From NCBI GenBank assembly GCA_039925865.1, contig JBDSYA010000003.1:1-6962 (forward strand): a DNA stretch of 6,962 nucleotides, read 5' to 3'. This DNA is from JBDSYA01 sp039925865. Lineage in GTDB: Bacteria; Bacteroidota; Ignavibacteria; Tepidaquicellales; Tepidaquicellaceae. The translations under genes were made by a program, and so were the position numbers. Below the pieces are notes generated by a model, which saw nothing but the letters and a program-made list of their open reading frames with translations, did no database searches and was not told the DNA's origin. Positions 5,745-6,962 of this stretch are shown here, piece after piece; the first letter of the stretch is position 1, and each line of letters begins with the position of its first letter.

Positions 5745-6541
5745 GAAAGATAGCTCACATTTCAGACCTGCATTTTGGAACGGTAGATAATGAAGTTGCT
5801 ACAGGTTTATTAAAAGACATAGAATTAGTTAACCCTGATTTGGTAGTAGTAAGCGGTGATCTCACACAGCGAGCACGCGGAGGTCAGTTTAAAGCTGCGA
5901 AGGAATATCTGGACAAGATTAAAGTTGAAAAAATCATAGTCCCGGGAAATCATGATATTCCGTTGTTTGATATCTTCAGAAGGTTTTTGTTTCCTTTGAC
6001 ACGCTATAAAAAATATATCACTGAAGATCTCTTTCCGTTTTATAAGGATGATGAAATTGCTGTACTTGGAATAAATACGGCAAGATCTTTTACCTGGAAG
6101 AACGGCAGGATCTCCGTTGACCAAATGCAGGTGATTAAAGATAAATTATCTCCTGTTAAAATGCCTATTATAGAAGTACTGGTAATTCATCATCAGTTCA
6201 TACCCTCTCCTACTGAAAATGTTTCTCTTGTCGGTCGTGCAACATTAGCATTGGAAGTTATTGATGAATGCGGAGTTGATCTTGTTCTTGCCGGACACCT
6301 TCATCATGGATTTACCGGAGACGTTCAGACATATTATCCCGGCAGAAGATCGATAATAATAGCCCAGGCGGGAACCGCTATTTCCAAAAGAAGAAGAGGA
6401 GATCCCAACTCATATAATTTTATTACTGTGGATGAGAAACATATTATTGTTGAAGTCCGAGTCTGGAACGGAAATGCATTTGAAAAATCAGAAGAAGTTT
6501 CTTACAGATATGACGGCGAGAAATGGAAAAAACAAGGTTGA
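5741..6541 (+). CDS. Calcineurin-like metallophosphoesterase
   Basis: This 266-residue binuclear metallophosphoesterase (Metallophos family) shows the whole metal-ligand set. D9-x-H11 lies in ISDLHFG, G39-D40 in VVSGDLTQRA, GNHD is at 69-72, H150 (with H151) in VIHHQF, and GHLH is at 185-188. The pattern is closest to CpdA/Icc-like and lipid-precursor (LpxH-like) phosphoesterases. The substrate cannot be decided, and candidates are cyclic nucleotides, phosphodiesters and phospholipids. There is no signal peptide, so it is likely cytoplasmic. The ATG overlaps the lipid-kinase stop by 4 nt. GGAAAG (5729-5734), inside the kinase gene, provides an SD about 6 nt upstream. Tight coupling to a lipid kinase suggests that the two act on the same lipid phosphate pool, which is an inference from context. 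It converges on the peptidase gene with only 24 bp between stops. Confidence 0.92.
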   Translation: MRKIAHISDLHFGTVDNEVATGLLKDIELVNPDLVVVSGDLTQRARGGQFKAAKEYLDKIKVEKIIVPGNHDIPLFDIFRRFLFPLTRYKKYITEDLFPFYKDDEIAVLGINTARSFTWKNGRISVDQMQVIKDKLSPVKMPIIEVLVIHHQFIPSPTENVSLVGRATLALEVIDECGVDLVLAGHLHHGFTGDVQTYYPGRRSIIIAQAGTAISKRRRGDPNSYNFITVDEKHIIVEVRVWNGNAFEKSEEVSYRYDGEKWKKQG

Positions 6542-6569
6542 TAAATATTTATAAAAATTAATATTTCAA
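6538..6569. terminator. Weak AT-rich inverted repeat between convergent stops
   Basis: TTGATAAATATT (6538-6549) and AATATTTCAA (6560-6569) pair as TTGA + AATATT with a 2-nt bulge around a 10-nt A/T loop. They span the 24-bp gap between the phosphoesterase and peptidase stop codons. The position suits a shared bidirectional terminator, but the stem is nearly all A-T and no strong T-run follows, so support is low. Confidence 0.2.
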
Positions 6570-6962
6570 ACCCTGAATTTCCCATCTCTAATGATCTCAA
6601 TTCTATTATTATTTTCACAAATACCGGTAACATCCACTTCATCTGAACCTATCATAAAGTCAGTATGAACAAGAGAATAATTACATCCGTTACTCTTCAT
6701 AATTTCAGGAGAAATAAGATCTTTATGATTTGATAAACATACCGGAATTCCTCTTCCGAGAGCAATATGACATGCAGCATTTTCATCGAATAAAATACTG
6801 TTAAAGATCAATCCGCTTTTAAAAATTTCCGAACTGCTGTCCACTAAAGCAACTTCTCCCAGATACGATGCACCTTCATCAATGGCAAAATATTTTTCAA
6901 GTATTTCTTTTCCGGAATCTGAATTGAAATCAACTACCTTTCCTTTTTTGAATTCAAACCAA
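6566..6962 (-). CDS. M29-family aminopeptidase, C-terminal part (5' end beyond window)
   Basis: The minus-strand frame stays open from the stop at 6566-6568 to the right edge, giving the last 131 residues. It can also be read from an internal GTG at 6842-6844, but the residues upstream of that (WFEFKKGKVVDFNSDSGKEI ... AIDEGASYLGEVALVDSSSE) are clearly part of the same domain. The gene is therefore truncated by the window and not short. The family is thermophilic-aminopeptidase M29 (AmpS/PepS/AmpT), cytoplasmic metal-dependent aminopeptidases. The LGEVAL glutamate, the histidine in DENAACHIALG, and H and D in LVHTDFMIGSDEVDV correspond to the known metal-binding segments. The C-terminus, DGKFRV, follows immediately after the usual terminal strand. 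There is no functional link to the lipid genes; the convergent arrangement suggests an independent transcript. Confidence 0.9.
   Translation of the reverse strand, partial: WFEFKKGKVVDFNSDSGKEILEKYFAIDEGASYLGEVALVDSSSEIFKSGLIFNSILFDENAACHIALGRGIPVCLSNHKDLISPEIMKSNGCNYSLVHTDFMIGSDEVDVTGICENNNRIEIIRDGKFRV

Noticed and set aside
5291..5758. 155-codon minus-strand open frame
   Set aside because: It is antisense to the lipid kinase, whose conserved motifs lie across the same bases.
5825..6124. Minus-strand open frame inside the phosphoesterase
   Set aside because: It is a shadow covering the metal-binding GD and GNHD motifs of the real gene.
1..6962. CRISPR array, tRNA, rRNA or intact insertion sequence
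   Set aside because: No regularly spaced repeats, cloverleaf with conserved arms, ribosomal RNA segment or transposase frame was seen on either strand.

Overview
The window is AT-rich, compactly coded bacterial chromosome. Some genes have recognisable Shine-Dalgarno sites and others none. One upstream region resembles the TTTG / TAnnTTTG promoter of Bacteroidota. The gene types (Gram-negative style lipoprotein, CFA-type methyltransferase plus membrane desaturase, M29 aminopeptidase) fit the Bacteroidota/Ignavibacteriota (FCB) side of the tree. That placement is an inference from style and was not tested by any search.

Layout. Bases 1-170 are the 3' end of an unrecognised plus-strand gene. 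It converges on a minus-strand antibiotic-biosynthesis-monooxygenase (ABM) fold gene (199-501). Bases 520-1436 contain no intact gene. They hold a GC-rich extragenic palindrome (734-783), a perfect 15-bp inverted repeat (959-1006), and the remains of a HigA-like XRE antitoxin broken by at least three frameshifts and a stop (about 1099-1379), possibly with a scrap of its toxin just upstream. Bases 1437-3681 are a likely two-gene operon: a cyclopropane-fatty-acid-synthase superfamily methyltransferase and a three-histidine-box membrane desaturase, closed by a strong rho-independent terminator (3704-3738). Bases 3945-4673 encode a lipoprotein with NlpE-C-like and COG3650-like regions. Bases 4851-6541 are a translationally coupled pair, a DagK/sphingosine-kinase family lipid kinase and a calcineurin-like phosphoesterase whose start overlaps the kinase stop by 4 nt. 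The right edge holds the C-terminal third of a minus-strand M29 aminopeptidase, convergent with the phosphoesterase.

How the genes may work together. The central theme is membrane-lipid chemistry. The desaturase could make the cis double bond that CFA-type enzymes methylate, and the second operon phosphorylates a lipid and may hydrolyse a phosphoester. The most interesting protein is the methyltransferase. By eye it reads like the fungal/eukaryotic sphingolipid C9-methyltransferase group rather than E. coli Cfa, and two of the bicarbonate-site residues of Cfa are replaced (Cys by Ser, His by Gln). A bacterial desaturase-methyltransferase lipid-branching pathway is therefore the best candidate here for something under-described. 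It is an inference that needs phylogeny and lipid analysis.
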